From: a virus
Virus record (IMG/VR): IMGVR_UViG_3300030107_003607
Location: 1-53,802 of that record
Length of the DNA stretch: 53,802 bases
Strand: one strand, 5' to 3'
Shown here one piece after another: positions 24,739 to 32,917 of this stretch; position 1 is the stretch's first letter, and each line of letters opens with the position of its first letter. The translations under genes were made by a program, and so were the position numbers. The notes beneath the pieces were generated by a model. That model made no database searches, was not told where the DNA came from, and saw only the letters and a program-made list of their open reading frames with translations.

Positions 24739-25922
24739 AGAAAGAGTTTTTAGATTTAGGTAGACAACCTATAGCAAATAAGTTTTTAAAAGAAGATGAA
24801 ATTAATGATGAGTTCTTCTTTGATTTAAAAGTAGTTTTTGATGAGGAAACTAAGTTGGTTTCTATGAAAGATTTTGTTAAGCCAGAGTTGATGTTCAATG
24901 AAGATTATAAATACAATACATCATTGTCTACGCCAATGGTAAATCATTTCAGGCAGACTGCACAAATGTTAGAGAATAGGTTTCAACCAAAGAAAGTTTT
25001 AGAGATAGGTTCTAATGATGGGCCTTTCATAAGTAACTTTCCAGTAGAGGATTCTCTGTGTGTAGAACCTTGTGATAATTTTGCAAGAGTGACTGCTGAT
25101 ATGGGATATATGACTAGGACAGAGTTTTGGACAACAGAACTTTCTGATAAGATTAAAGATTCTGATGGGGAAATGGATTTGATTTACTCTGCTAATTGTA
25201 TATGCCACATACAAGATTTAGATGATTGTTTTTCAGCAGTCGCTAACTTACTTAGTGACAAAGGTGTGTTCGTATTTGAAGATCCTTCATTACTTAGAAT
25301 GTTAGAGAGAGGTTCATACGACCAAATATATGATGAACACGCACACGTATTTTCTGTAACCGCTTTGGATAATATTCTAAGAAAGAATGGTTTAATTATG
25401 TTTGATGTAGACAATCTCTCAGTTCACGGTGGTTCAAATAGAATCTATGCCAAAAAGCCAAACATACCATCGAACAACACTATATCACCTAATGTTTATA
25501 ACAACCTAAAAGAAGAAGATGAGTTTGGTGTTGGTAATTTTCAGACTTATGAAATATTTGCTAATAGAGTTAAAGAATCTAAAGATAGATTACATAGACA
25601 ATTAACTAACCTAAGACACAATGGTAAAAAGATAGTCAGTATAGGTGCTACATCTAAATCTACAACAGTGTTTAATTATTGTGGTATTGATAGTTCTGTA
25701 ATCGATTGTATCACAGATACTACACCAGATAAGCAGGGATTACTAGCGCCAGGTAGTCACATACCTGTAGTTGATAGAGAATCTGTAGACTTAAACGATT
25801 ATGATTACGCTTTCTTAGGTGCTTGGAATTTCAAAGATGTTATAGCGAACAAAGAAAGAGATTTTGTAAGAAATGGTGGTAAGTTTATTACACACGTGCC
25901 AGAAATAATGGTATTTTCGTAA
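24735..25922 (+). CDS. Sugar C-methyltransferase (NDP-hexose C3-methyltransferase-like)
   Basis: A 395-residue, three-part C-methyltransferase. The N-terminal LDLGRQPIANKFL corresponds to the opening of the Methyltransf_13 region, although the zinc-binding cysteine pairs usual there are not seen. A central SAM domain has VLEIGSNDGPFISNF (about 88-102) and IYDEHAHVFSVTALDNILR near 197. The C-terminal Methyltransf_14-like part has KIVSIGATSKSTTVFNYCGI and AWNFKDVI. Relatives (TylCIII type) add a branch methyl to a keto-deoxysugar nucleotide. The two cupin genes just downstream supply or process such keto sugars. Confidence 0.85.
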   Translation: MKKEFLDLGRQPIANKFLKEDEINDEFFFDLKVVFDEETKLVSMKDFVKPELMFNEDYKYNTSLSTPMVNHFRQTAQMLENRFQPKKVLEIGSNDGPFISNFPVEDSLCVEPCDNFARVTADMGYMTRTEFWTTELSDKIKDSDGEMDLIYSANCICHIQDLDDCFSAVANLLSDKGVFVFEDPSLLRMLERGSYDQIYDEHAHVFSVTALDNILRKNGLIMFDVDNLSVHGGSNRIYAKKPNIPSNNTISPNVYNNLKEEDEFGVGNFQTYEIFANRVKESKDRLHRQLTNLRHNGKKIVSIGATSKSTTVFNYCGIDSSVIDCITDTTPDKQGLLAPGSHIPVVDRESVDLNDYDYAFLGAWNFKDVIANKERDFVRNGGKFITHVPEIMVFS

Positions 25923-25932
25923 GGAGAATGAT

Positions 25933-26316
25933 ATGTATTATAATGAGGATGACAGAGCTCAAAGGTTATTGGATGTTTTTGAAGTTATAGATGGACAAAT
26001 AAATGTTTCATATGTGAATAGTACAGAACACATTGTTGCTTGGCATAAACACGATATACAATCTGATTATTGGACTTGTCTAAAAGGTTCTTTCAAAGTG
26101 GGAATGGCTACGGAAGAAGATGGTTGTGATTTTGTATATCTATCAGATAAAGACCCGAGAGTTATTGAAATGAAACCAGGAGTATATCACGGATATAAAG
26201 CATTAGAGCCAGGTTCTATATTACTTTATTATCTAACAGAGAAATATAATCCAGATGATGAGTTTAGAGTTCCAGTAGGACATTTTGGTGAGGAGTGGAC
26301 AACGGAGAATAAATGA
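25933..26316 (+). CDS. Sugar cupin, RmlC-like
   Basis: A 127-residue small cupin. Seen: IVAWHKHDIQSDYWTCLKGSFKVG near residue 35-58 and EMKPGVYHGYKALEPGSILLYYLT near 92, the placement of histidine, lysine and PGVxHGF-like turn found in dTDP-4-dehydrorhamnose 3,5-epimerase-type proteins. It is shorter than classic RmlC (about 180), so it is better called RmlC-like. AAGGAG lies just upstream. Likely works on a 4-keto-6-deoxy sugar nucleotide together with the next cupin. Confidence 0.78.
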   Translation: MYYNEDDRAQRLLDVFEVIDGQINVSYVNSTEHIVAWHKHDIQSDYWTCLKGSFKVGMATEEDGCDFVYLSDKDPRVIEMKPGVYHGYKALEPGSILLYYLTEKYNPDDEFRVPVGHFGEEWTTENK

Positions 26317-26726
26317 CAACAATAGATGATGTTAAACGATTTAATTTAAAATTCATTGATGATCCAGATGGTAGATTAGCGCCCATTGAATTTGATAAGG
26401 ATGTACCATTTGAAGTCAAAAGAATGTTTTATGTATTTGATGTACACAATCAAAATGATAGAGGCAAGCATAGTCATTACAAAACTAAACAATTATTGAT
26501 TTCTATAAAAGGTTCTATCAATGTTAAATGTGATGATGGTATGGGCGGAGTTAGAGAATGGGAACTTAGAACACCTTGGAATGCTCTGTACATACCTGAA
26601 ATGATTTGGGATGAACAAATATACAATTCTAAAGATTCTATATTATTAGTGTTGTCAAATACAAACTACGATCCTTCTGATTATATAGAGGATTATGAAA
26701 TGTTTAGGAGAGTTAAGAATGGCTGA
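26313..26726 (+). CDS. WxcM/FdtA-like sugar 3,4-ketoisomerase
   Basis: A 137-residue cupin of the FdtA/QdtA (WxcM C-terminal) type, which moves the keto group of dTDP-4-keto-6-deoxyglucose to C3 ahead of amination. Seen: FKFI-like LKFIDDPDGRLAPIEF at the start, VKRMFYVFDVHNQNDRGKHSHYKT near 32-55 with the RGKHSH catalytic histidines, LISIKGSINVKCDDG, and LYIPEMIWDEQ near 94. These are the family landmarks in order. It would normally feed a DegT aminotransferase; one is encoded at 28918. Confidence 0.87.
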   Translation: MTTIDDVKRFNLKFIDDPDGRLAPIEFDKDVPFEVKRMFYVFDVHNQNDRGKHSHYKTKQLLISIKGSINVKCDDGMGGVREWELRTPWNALYIPEMIWDEQIYNSKDSILLVLSNTNYDPSDYIEDYEMFRRVKNG

Positions 26727-27405
26727 AACACCAGTTAAAAAAGAAGATGATTGGAGAATGAGAGGAACTATAACTCATAGTCATACACCATATCCGTGGA
26801 TGACTATAGAAAACTTTCATCCATCAGAACCAATGGTAAGAGCTGCAGCTGAAAGTTTTGATGAGGTAGAAGATTGGGTTAAGTATGGTGGAGATGACGC
26901 TGGACAGATTCAGTATTGTTCTAAGTTAGGTCGTGAGAATGTGCCACCACCTGCATTACTTATGTTAGACTACATAGCAACACATTGTAATCCCGATATG
27001 ATGATGGGATTCGATACTAAATGTTTTCCTGATATGTCTCACTATGGTGGCGGTATGATGATTACACCTAATAGAAATGGAGAGGGTGGTTATTTAGGAA
27101 TGCACGTTGATGCCAGTCATCACGGAATACATAAAGATTGGAAAAGAGAATTTAGTGCTATCTTATGTTTATCAGAGGATTACGATTCATCTTTCGATTT
27201 GGTGGTAAATGATGGAAAGAGAAGAGGAACTGTACCTTACAAATTTAATCAGTTAAATGTATTTAAATGTTCAGAAAACTCTTGGCACGGATTGCCTGAA
27301 ATAGCGATGGGTAAGGACAGAAAAACATTAGGTGTTATGTTTTGGTCTAAAGATGAAGAGGGTAAACAAATCAGAGCTAAATTCAATAAAGATTTGGAGT
27401 GGTAA
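26719..27405 (+). CDS. Fe(II)/2-oxoglutarate-dependent oxygenase
   Basis: A 228-residue oxygenase of the 2OG-Fe(II) superfamily. The metal triad is visible as His129-x-Asp131 in GGYLGMHVDASHH and His190 in NSWHGLP, with Arg201 in RKTLGVMFWS as the 2-oxoglutarate ligand. It starts MAETPVKKEDDW at ATG 26719, with AGGAG 8 bp upstream. It lies between sugar cupins and a methyltransferase, so sugar hydroxylation is likely, but such enzymes in T4-like phages can also act on proteins or DNA. A link to phosphonate oxidation is not supported by motif. Confidence 0.85.
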   Translation: MAETPVKKEDDWRMRGTITHSHTPYPWMTIENFHPSEPMVRAAAESFDEVEDWVKYGGDDAGQIQYCSKLGRENVPPPALLMLDYIATHCNPDMMMGFDTKCFPDMSHYGGGMMITPNRNGEGGYLGMHVDASHHGIHKDWKREFSAILCLSEDYDSSFDLVVNDGKRRGTVPYKFNQLNVFKCSENSWHGLPEIAMGKDRKTLGVMFWSKDEEGKQIRAKFNKDLEW

Positions 27406-27406
27406 T

Positions 27407-28216
27407 ATGGCAAAGGTATTAGATTTAGAAACATATAAAGCTGGTGTAGGAACTTCTACTAAACCTTGGTGGAAAGATACTGATGAGTCACCTAAAGAAC
27501 TTTGGGATAAAGTCTATGGTGAAAATTATTTGAACTGGTGGCATCCTGATTCTAAAAGTGGAGAGGGTACTGTAAAAGAAGCCGATAGAAGAATCAAAGT
27601 GATAAATAGTATTTTAAAAGATTATGAAATAGAGAACATTTTAGATATAGGTTGTGGTGATTTACATTGGGCAGAGAAACTGAACTTAGATAAAATAAAA
27701 AGATACGCTGCAGTGGATGTTTCAGAAGTTTGTGTAGCAGAAAATCTTTATAAAGAAACAGATACTTTAGAAATTTACCAATGTGATATGTCAGACCCAA
27801 ATGAGAATTACAGATTTTACAGTCCAAGAACTATGAAGTATCCAAAAAATGAATGGGATTTGGTTATGATGTTTGATGTATTGAACCATTGTATTCAAGA
27901 AGAGATAGATGAGATAGTAAAATTTTTACTGAATGCTAATGTAAAATATGTTCTTACTAATAACTTCTCTTTAAAAAGAATGGAGTTTGAAAATAAAGAA
28001 TTTGAAAACACTCCCGAAGAGACTGGCGTATGGTGGCCTGGACATTGGGATGGTAAAACAAAAGAAGTTAGGAATATGCCTATCAATTTAGAACTACACC
28101 CAAAGTGGAAATGGAAAACTATACAATCCGATGAAGAGTTCCATTTTACAGATACATCGGGCGGACAATTGCCACAAGGAAATGAGTGTTTAGATTTATA
28201 TAAAATAAATGAGTAA
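27407..28216 (+). CDS. Class I SAM-dependent methyltransferase
   Basis: A 269-residue methyltransferase. Motif I is ILDIGCGDLHWAEKL (about 76), followed by YAAVDVSEVCV, then DLVMMFDVLNHCIQEEI near 153, the post-motif II strand with the DVLNH variant of the usual DVLEH. The ATG at 27407 has GGAG 7 bp upstream and lies 1 bp after the upstream stop; upstream in-frame methionines fall within the oxygenase gene. An N-terminal tryptophan-rich stretch (KPWWKD, NWWHPDS) is unusual. Sugar O- or N-methylation is probable. Confidence 0.82.
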   Translation: MAKVLDLETYKAGVGTSTKPWWKDTDESPKELWDKVYGENYLNWWHPDSKSGEGTVKEADRRIKVINSILKDYEIENILDIGCGDLHWAEKLNLDKIKRYAAVDVSEVCVAENLYKETDTLEIYQCDMSDPNENYRFYSPRTMKYPKNEWDLVMMFDVLNHCIQEEIDEIVKFLLNANVKYVLTNNFSLKRMEFENKEFENTPEETGVWWPGHWDGKTKEVRNMPINLELHPKWKWKTIQSDEEFHFTDTSGGQLPQGNECLDLYKINE

Positions 28217-28943
28217 GATATTAATCACAGGTGGTGATGGAGAATTTTGTAAACATTTAGTTAAGCAAGGAAAAGATTTTTCTTTTCTAACACCATCAAA
28301 AAAAGAAGCTGATATAAGTGACTATTGGAAATTAGATAGATATTTTTATACACATCAATTTGAATTTGATATTGTTATTCACGCAGCGGCTATAACAAGA
28401 CCTATGGTTATACACGAAGATAATCCAAAGTTGAGTATAAAAACAAATATAATTGGTACTTCCAATGTGGTTTTGATGTGTGAAAGATATAACAAAAAAA
28501 TAGTCTACATTTCTACTGATTATGTTTATGATGGGATAGATGGAAACTATAAAGAAACTGATGCTATGAAACCATTCACAAAATATGGTTGGTCTAAATT
28601 GGGTGGAGAATGTGCAGTACAAATGTGGGATAATCATTTAATACTTAGGATGGCTATGAATAAAAAACCATTTCCACATCCAAAGGCTTTGAAAGATATG
28701 AGAAAGAGTCTTATGTACATTGAAGATGCTGCTAAGGTTACTCTAAAGTTGTTAGGAGAAAATGGTATAATAAATGTAGGTGGTAAATCACAATCTGTTT
28801 ATGATTTTGTAAAAGAAGAAAATCCTAATATTGAACCTATTTATTTAAAAGATATATCTGATGTCAATATGGCTACAGATTGTTCTATGGATACAACAAA
28901 AATGACAAAGGTTATTGATGATTCAACTGTTCAACATAAATAA
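28209..28943 (+). CDS. RmlD-like NAD(P)-dependent sugar reductase/epimerase
   Basis: A 244-residue extended SDR resembling dTDP-4-dehydrorhamnose reductase. Seen: ILITGGDGEFCKHL at the start, DIVIHAAAITRPM near 55-67, YISTDYVYDGIDG near 97 and TKYGWSKLGGE near 118 with the Tyr-x3-Lys pair. The C-terminal substrate part is shorter than in RmlD (about 300). It probably reduces a 4-keto sugar produced by the upstream enzymes. It overlaps the aminotransferase start by 26 bp. Confidence 0.85.
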   Translation: MSKILITGGDGEFCKHLVKQGKDFSFLTPSKKEADISDYWKLDRYFYTHQFEFDIVIHAAAITRPMVIHEDNPKLSIKTNIIGTSNVVLMCERYNKKIVYISTDYVYDGIDGNYKETDAMKPFTKYGWSKLGGECAVQMWDNHLILRMAMNKKPFPHPKALKDMRKSLMYIEDAAKVTLKLLGENGIINVGGKSQSVYDFVKEENPNIEPIYLKDISDVNMATDCSMDTTKMTKVIDDSTVQHK

Positions 28944-29850
28944 TCACATAATAGATACATCTGAATTTTCTAATATGTTGCACGATGACATAGTAATTCA
29001 GTATGAAAAGAGGATTGCTGACTATGTGGGTGCTAAGTATGCTTGCGCTGTAAATAGTGCTACAAATGCCATATTCTTAATAATGAAGATGGAAGAATAT
29101 ATGAATCCTCGTACAATCAAAATACCAAGTATAATTCCACCTGTCGTTGCTAATGCTATAATAACAAGTGGTAATAAAGTGGAGTTTACTGATAATGTAA
29201 AATGGGTTGGTGACTCTTATATCTTACATAAATTTAGAAAGTTTAAAGTGGTTGATTCTGCACAAAAATTAGAACCACAGCAATTTAGAAAAGAGTGTAA
29301 ACCAAATGATTTAATGATATTTAGTCACTATCCAACCAAACCTTTAGGTGGTGCTGATGGTGGTGTTATTGTAACAGATGATTACGATAAATACAAATGG
29401 ATGAAAGAGGCTGTTCTAAATGGAACTACATTTGCTGACAATAATTGGGAAAGAGGTATATCTTTTCCTGGTTATAAATTTTATATGAGTTCTATACAAG
29501 CAAAAATAGTTATGAATAACTTTGAAAACTATGATAAAAAAATGAGAAGTTTAGGTAGTTTAGTTGATACTTATAATAGAGAATTAGGTTATGAAAACAC
29601 TAGTAAACATCTGTATAGGATAGAGGTTGTGGATCAAAAGAAGTTCATTAATAATATGAAAAGAGCTGGAATAGTTTGTGGTATACATTACCCAGCATTA
29701 CATCTTAATGCCACTTACAATGAGGGTAAGACATTTGATTTACCAAAATCTGAAAAGGTGGCTAAACACACTGTTTCAATACCAATGAATGAGAAATTAT
29801 CTTTCAATGATATGGAATATCTTTTAGAAAAAGTAAAGGAGAATATATAA
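28918..29850 (+). CDS. DegT/DnrJ/EryC1-family aminotransferase
   Basis: A 310-residue PLP enzyme that transfers an amino group to a keto sugar nucleotide. Seen: YACAVNSATNAI near 41-52 (phosphate-binding), VVDSAQKL with Asp113 contacting the PLP ring nitrogen, and IFSHYPTKPLGGADGGV with Lys141 as the Schiff-base lysine in family position. GYKFYMSSIQAKI and CGIHYPALHLNATY follow as in DegT enzymes. Length is slightly short (usual 360-390). The start is ATG 28918; an in-frame TTG precedes it. Together with the FdtA-like cupin this points to a 3-amino-3,6-dideoxy sugar. Confidence 0.88.
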   Translation: MIQLFNINNHIIDTSEFSNMLHDDIVIQYEKRIADYVGAKYACAVNSATNAIFLIMKMEEYMNPRTIKIPSIIPPVVANAIITSGNKVEFTDNVKWVGDSYILHKFRKFKVVDSAQKLEPQQFRKECKPNDLMIFSHYPTKPLGGADGGVIVTDDYDKYKWMKEAVLNGTTFADNNWERGISFPGYKFYMSSIQAKIVMNNFENYDKKMRSLGSLVDTYNRELGYENTSKHLYRIEVVDQKKFINNMKRAGIVCGIHYPALHLNATYNEGKTFDLPKSEKVAKHTVSIPMNEKLSFNDMEYLLEKVKENI

Positions 29851-30407
29851 TGAATTATCCAGAGCACGGTAAATATGAATGGCTTCCAATATTATATGAT
29901 TTTATTGCCACATTGAAACCAAAAAAGATAATAGAATTTGGTCCTGGTTCAGGTTATACTACAATATGTATGGCTAAGTCTTTAGAAGAAAATAAAATAG
30001 ATGGACACATATATTCTTATGATATATGGGATGATGATTATTGGGGAAAAAGGTCTATAACTCAAACAGAGTATAATGCTTGGGGTGTATCTGAATACAT
30101 AACATTGAATCACTTAGATTTCTTCGAATGGATACAGAAGCCAGAGAAATTTGATTTTATGTTTTTTGACATCAACAATACATCTGAAAAGTTATTAAAA
30201 CTTTATAATGGAGTTAAAGAACAAATAGATAATGGTTCGGTTGTATTTTTCGAAGGTGGTTCTAAAGTAAGAGATTCACACGGACACGATGGTGGAAGTA
30301 TGTATGATATAAAAGATTACTTAAACTACAAAGTATTAACTGGTAATGTTAAATATTCGGCATCAGCTATCTATAATACAGACAAATACGATTTAGATTT
30401 CTCGTGA
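29850..30407 (+). CDS. Class I SAM-dependent methyltransferase (O-methyltransferase-like)
   Basis: A 185-residue methyltransferase. KIIEFGPGSGYTTICMAKSL (about 26-45) is motif I, IYSYDIWDDDYWG the acidic strand 2, and FDFMFFDINNTSEKLLKLYNGV near 100 the DxxHxYE-like region of caffeoyl-CoA O-methyltransferase relatives. The final NTDKYDLDFS is short. Single-base overlap with the aminotransferase stop (TAATG) and GTGA coupling downstream place it in the same transcript. Substrate unknown. Confidence 0.8.
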   Translation: MNYPEHGKYEWLPILYDFIATLKPKKIIEFGPGSGYTTICMAKSLEENKIDGHIYSYDIWDDDYWGKRSITQTEYNAWGVSEYITLNHLDFFEWIQKPEKFDFMFFDINNTSEKLLKLYNGVKEQIDNGSVVFFEGGSKVRDSHGHDGGSMYDIKDYLNYKVLTGNVKYSASAIYNTDKYDLDFS

Positions 30408-31285
30408 ATAAGATATTAGTAATAGCAACTGGTTGGCATTTTAGTTCACATTTCTATGAGAAAATGGCACAACAGATTGTACCCGATGGTTGGGAGATAG
30501 ATTACTATTGTGTAGCTCACAGAACACCTGAAGATGAAAATACAATCAAAGAAAAAGATGATGTCAGACATTTAGATGATGGTCATTTCTTAGATGAGTT
30601 AGACCAAATGATGTACATACATCCTATCACTACGAAACAGATAGAAGATTTTGGTTGGAAATTTATGTTGGAAGAAAATACTGTGGGTGATATGGAGTGT
30701 TTTAATCAATGGTCTGAACACTATGACTACAGAGATTATGATTTTGTTTTAGTTACGCACGATGATAATTTCATACTATCAGATGAGTTGTTTACTGATA
30801 TTGTCGGTGGTGTCGAAGTTTATAAACCAATAGAAGAGAGTAGGTATGGCGCTCATCAATTTAACATAGAGAAAGTTAAGTTAGACAACGATTGGATGTT
30901 TTTAGATAATGGATATACTGAAAGTTTACCTAAAGCATTTACACCGAGAGGTTCTTTTAGTTTCTATAAGAGAGAACTAATAGATATGTTGCCTGATAAT
31001 AAATTTAATATGTATGAGAATGGTGGTTATGGAACTGTTTATCGTCACGGTGAAACTTCTAGCGCTGGTTATGATGGTATAAAGGCTTGGAATACGCACG
31101 CTGGCACTTTTAGAGACTTTTTGTATGAGGGTAATTTAGTTGATAGCACAAGATGGCTCTCTGATATGAAAAGGGTTAGTAAATATTGTATTGAGGGTGA
31201 GAGAGGATTTGTAAGTAATCACAGAGCTGGTGAGAATTATTTGTCAAATGTTCAAAAACATTTAAAGGAGTTGGAATGGATATAA
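30404..31285 (+). CDS. Hypothetical protein in glycan operon, possible glycosyltransferase
   Basis: A 293-residue protein starting at GTG 30404, overlapping the preceding TGA. It begins ILVIATGWHFSSHFYEKMAQQIVPDGW, a Rossmann-like opening, and has YDFVLVTHDDNFILSDELF near 116 where HDDN could be a DxD-like metal site. PRGSFSFYKRELIDMLP and NTHAGTFRDFLYEG resemble acceptor-side loops of GT-A enzymes. I do not recognise the family; location among glycosyltransferases is the main hint. Ordinary length and codon use. Confidence 0.5.
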   Translation: MNKILVIATGWHFSSHFYEKMAQQIVPDGWEIDYYCVAHRTPEDENTIKEKDDVRHLDDGHFLDELDQMMYIHPITTKQIEDFGWKFMLEENTVGDMECFNQWSEHYDYRDYDFVLVTHDDNFILSDELFTDIVGGVEVYKPIEESRYGAHQFNIEKVKLDNDWMFLDNGYTESLPKAFTPRGSFSFYKRELIDMLPDNKFNMYENGGYGTVYRHGETSSAGYDGIKAWNTHAGTFRDFLYEGNLVDSTRWLSDMKRVSKYCIEGERGFVSNHRAGENYLSNVQKHLKELEWI

Positions 31286-32013
31286 AACAACCAATTATTC
31301 ACGATAGACATTTAGTTAAGAAAGCATTTGAACTTTTTAAAAGTCAGACAAAGCCGAATATATTTACACACCCAAAAGACTTAACAATAGTTACTTGTAG
31401 AAATGAAGGTTCTTTAGAGGATAGAATCATACCACATTTATCAGGTTATGAAGAGAAATCTATATTAGAGAGTAATATGGAGTATTTAGGTTTAGATTTA
31501 GTTGTACTAAAGGATGCTAGATTACCTTGGAGAAACACATTTAAATTTGAAATGATAAATAACTATCTTCAATCGGGCAAATGTACCACCAAATATTTTA
31601 TGTGTTTAGATGCTATTGATATAATATTTGTAGACGATCCACAGAGAGTGATAGATATATTTACATCATTTCAATGTCAAGCTTTATTTATGTCTACATC
31701 ATCATTAGATGGATACAATTGTATGCCAGAAGTATTAGATTGGGTACATAGTATCAATGGGGGCATACCTCGTTATTTAAATAGTGGAGTTTATATTGGA
31801 AAGACATCTTTCATAAAAGAATTATATGAGGAAGCTATAAATTATGCCATACCACACGGAGTGACTATGGATGATTACAGAGATTACTTAGCGAGAGAAC
31901 CTAAAGACTATCCAAAGGGTTCACAAGACCAAGATATTATCAGATATTTAGAACCAAAATTTTATCCACAATTAAGAGTGGATTACCAAAACCAAATGGC
32001 ATTTAGGAGTTGA
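31276..32013 (+). CDS. Putative glycosyltransferase, procollagen-type GT-like
   Basis: A 245-residue protein resembling the glycosyltransferase region of procollagen lysyl hydroxylase/galactosyltransferase enzymes. Seen: LTIVTCRNEG, then KTFK-like TFKFEMINNYLQSG, YFMCLDAIDIIFVDDPQRVI near 113 (acidic pair as metal site), YLNSGVYIGKTSFIKELYEEA near 172 and SQDQDIIRYLEPKFYPQLRVD near 216, where the DQD block matches the conserved QD-x-x-D of that family. It overlaps the upstream gene by 10 bp. Confidence 0.68.
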   Translation: MDIKQPIIHDRHLVKKAFELFKSQTKPNIFTHPKDLTIVTCRNEGSLEDRIIPHLSGYEEKSILESNMEYLGLDLVVLKDARLPWRNTFKFEMINNYLQSGKCTTKYFMCLDAIDIIFVDDPQRVIDIFTSFQCQALFMSTSSLDGYNCMPEVLDWVHSINGGIPRYLNSGVYIGKTSFIKELYEEAINYAIPHGVTMDDYRDYLAREPKDYPKGSQDQDIIRYLEPKFYPQLRVDYQNQMAFRS

Positions 32014-32014
32014 T

Positions 32015-32917
32015 ATGAAAGTATTAATAACAGGTGGAACTGGAACTGTAGGTAGAGCTTTAATCGCACAAAACGATAATGATTATATCAGTATCAGTAG
32101 AAATGAAGAGAACATAGCCAATCTAAAAAGGGAGTATCCAAGTGTCAAATGTTATGTTGGTAATATAGAAGATAAGTCTTTACTACTCAGAGTATTTAAA
32201 GAGGTAAAACCTGATGTAGTGGTTCACGCAGCGGCTATGAAACATATTGATTTGATGGAACAGAATCCAATCGCTGGCTGTAATGTAAATGTGATGGGTA
32301 GTTTGAATGTGGTAGAGGCTAGTGTTATAAATGATGTTCCAATCACAATTGGTGTCAGTACAGATAAAGCTTGTTTATCAGAAAGTGTATATGGCGCATC
32401 TAAATACCTAATGGAGAGAGTCTTTATGAATACTAATACAGATGAGAATAGATTTTCATTGACTAGATTTGCTAATGTGGCTCATAGTGCTGGTTCAGTA
32501 TTACCATTTTGGTTGAAGTTAAAGAAAGAAGGAAATCCACTTAAACTTACAGACCCTAATATGAACAGATTAATATTCACCAAAGAAGATGCTGCTAGTC
32601 TAATCAATAGAACAATTGATTTTACTAAAGAAAATGGTGGTGGTTTTGTAAAGTCGTATAAGATGAAATGTGTGAATATGCTTGATTTAGCTAAAGTTAT
32701 TTCTGATGATATAGAGGTAGTTGGTAAAAGGCCTGGTGAGAAAACAGATGAGGATTTAATATCAGAAAGAGAAATATCTCGCACCTTTATCTATGGGGAT
32801 GATATTCATATTAGGATGGAAAAAAATAAAGACAATAATAAATTATCAGAACCTTACAATTCTGCTAGTGCAGAACATATGACAAAAGAAGAGATTGAGA
32901 AGTTAGTATGGGGATAA
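32015..32917 (+). CDS. PseB/CapD-like NDP-sugar 4,6-dehydratase
   Basis: A 300-residue SDR of the Polysacc_synt_2 type (UDP-GlcNAc 4,6-dehydratase, inverting or retaining). Seen: VLITGGTGTVGRAL (3-16), VVHAAAMKHIDLMEQNP near 70-86, GVSTDKACLSESVYGASKYLMERVF near 113-137 with catalytic Tyr-x3-Lys, RFANVAHSAGSVLPFW, NRLIFTKEDAASLI, and GKRPGEKTDEDLISE, which is strongly diagnostic of PseB/CapD proteins. It would make a 4-keto-6-deoxy-HexNAc nucleotide, feeding aminotransferase-type enzymes. The ribosome site is TAGGAG. Confidence 0.9.
   Translation: MKVLITGGTGTVGRALIAQNDNDYISISRNEENIANLKREYPSVKCYVGNIEDKSLLLRVFKEVKPDVVVHAAAMKHIDLMEQNPIAGCNVNVMGSLNVVEASVINDVPITIGVSTDKACLSESVYGASKYLMERVFMNTNTDENRFSLTRFANVAHSAGSVLPFWLKLKKEGNPLKLTDPNMNRLIFTKEDAASLINRTIDFTKENGGGFVKSYKMKCVNMLDLAKVISDDIEVVGKRPGEKTDEDLISEREISRTFIYGDDIHIRMEKNKDNNKLSEPYNSASAEHMTKEEIEKLVWG

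Noticed and set aside
26719-27405. Hydroxyethylphosphonate dioxygenase or methylphosphonate synthase
   Set aside because: Motif order is that of a generic 2-oxoglutarate oxygenase with an Arg ligand, not of the cupin HEPD/MpnS enzymes.
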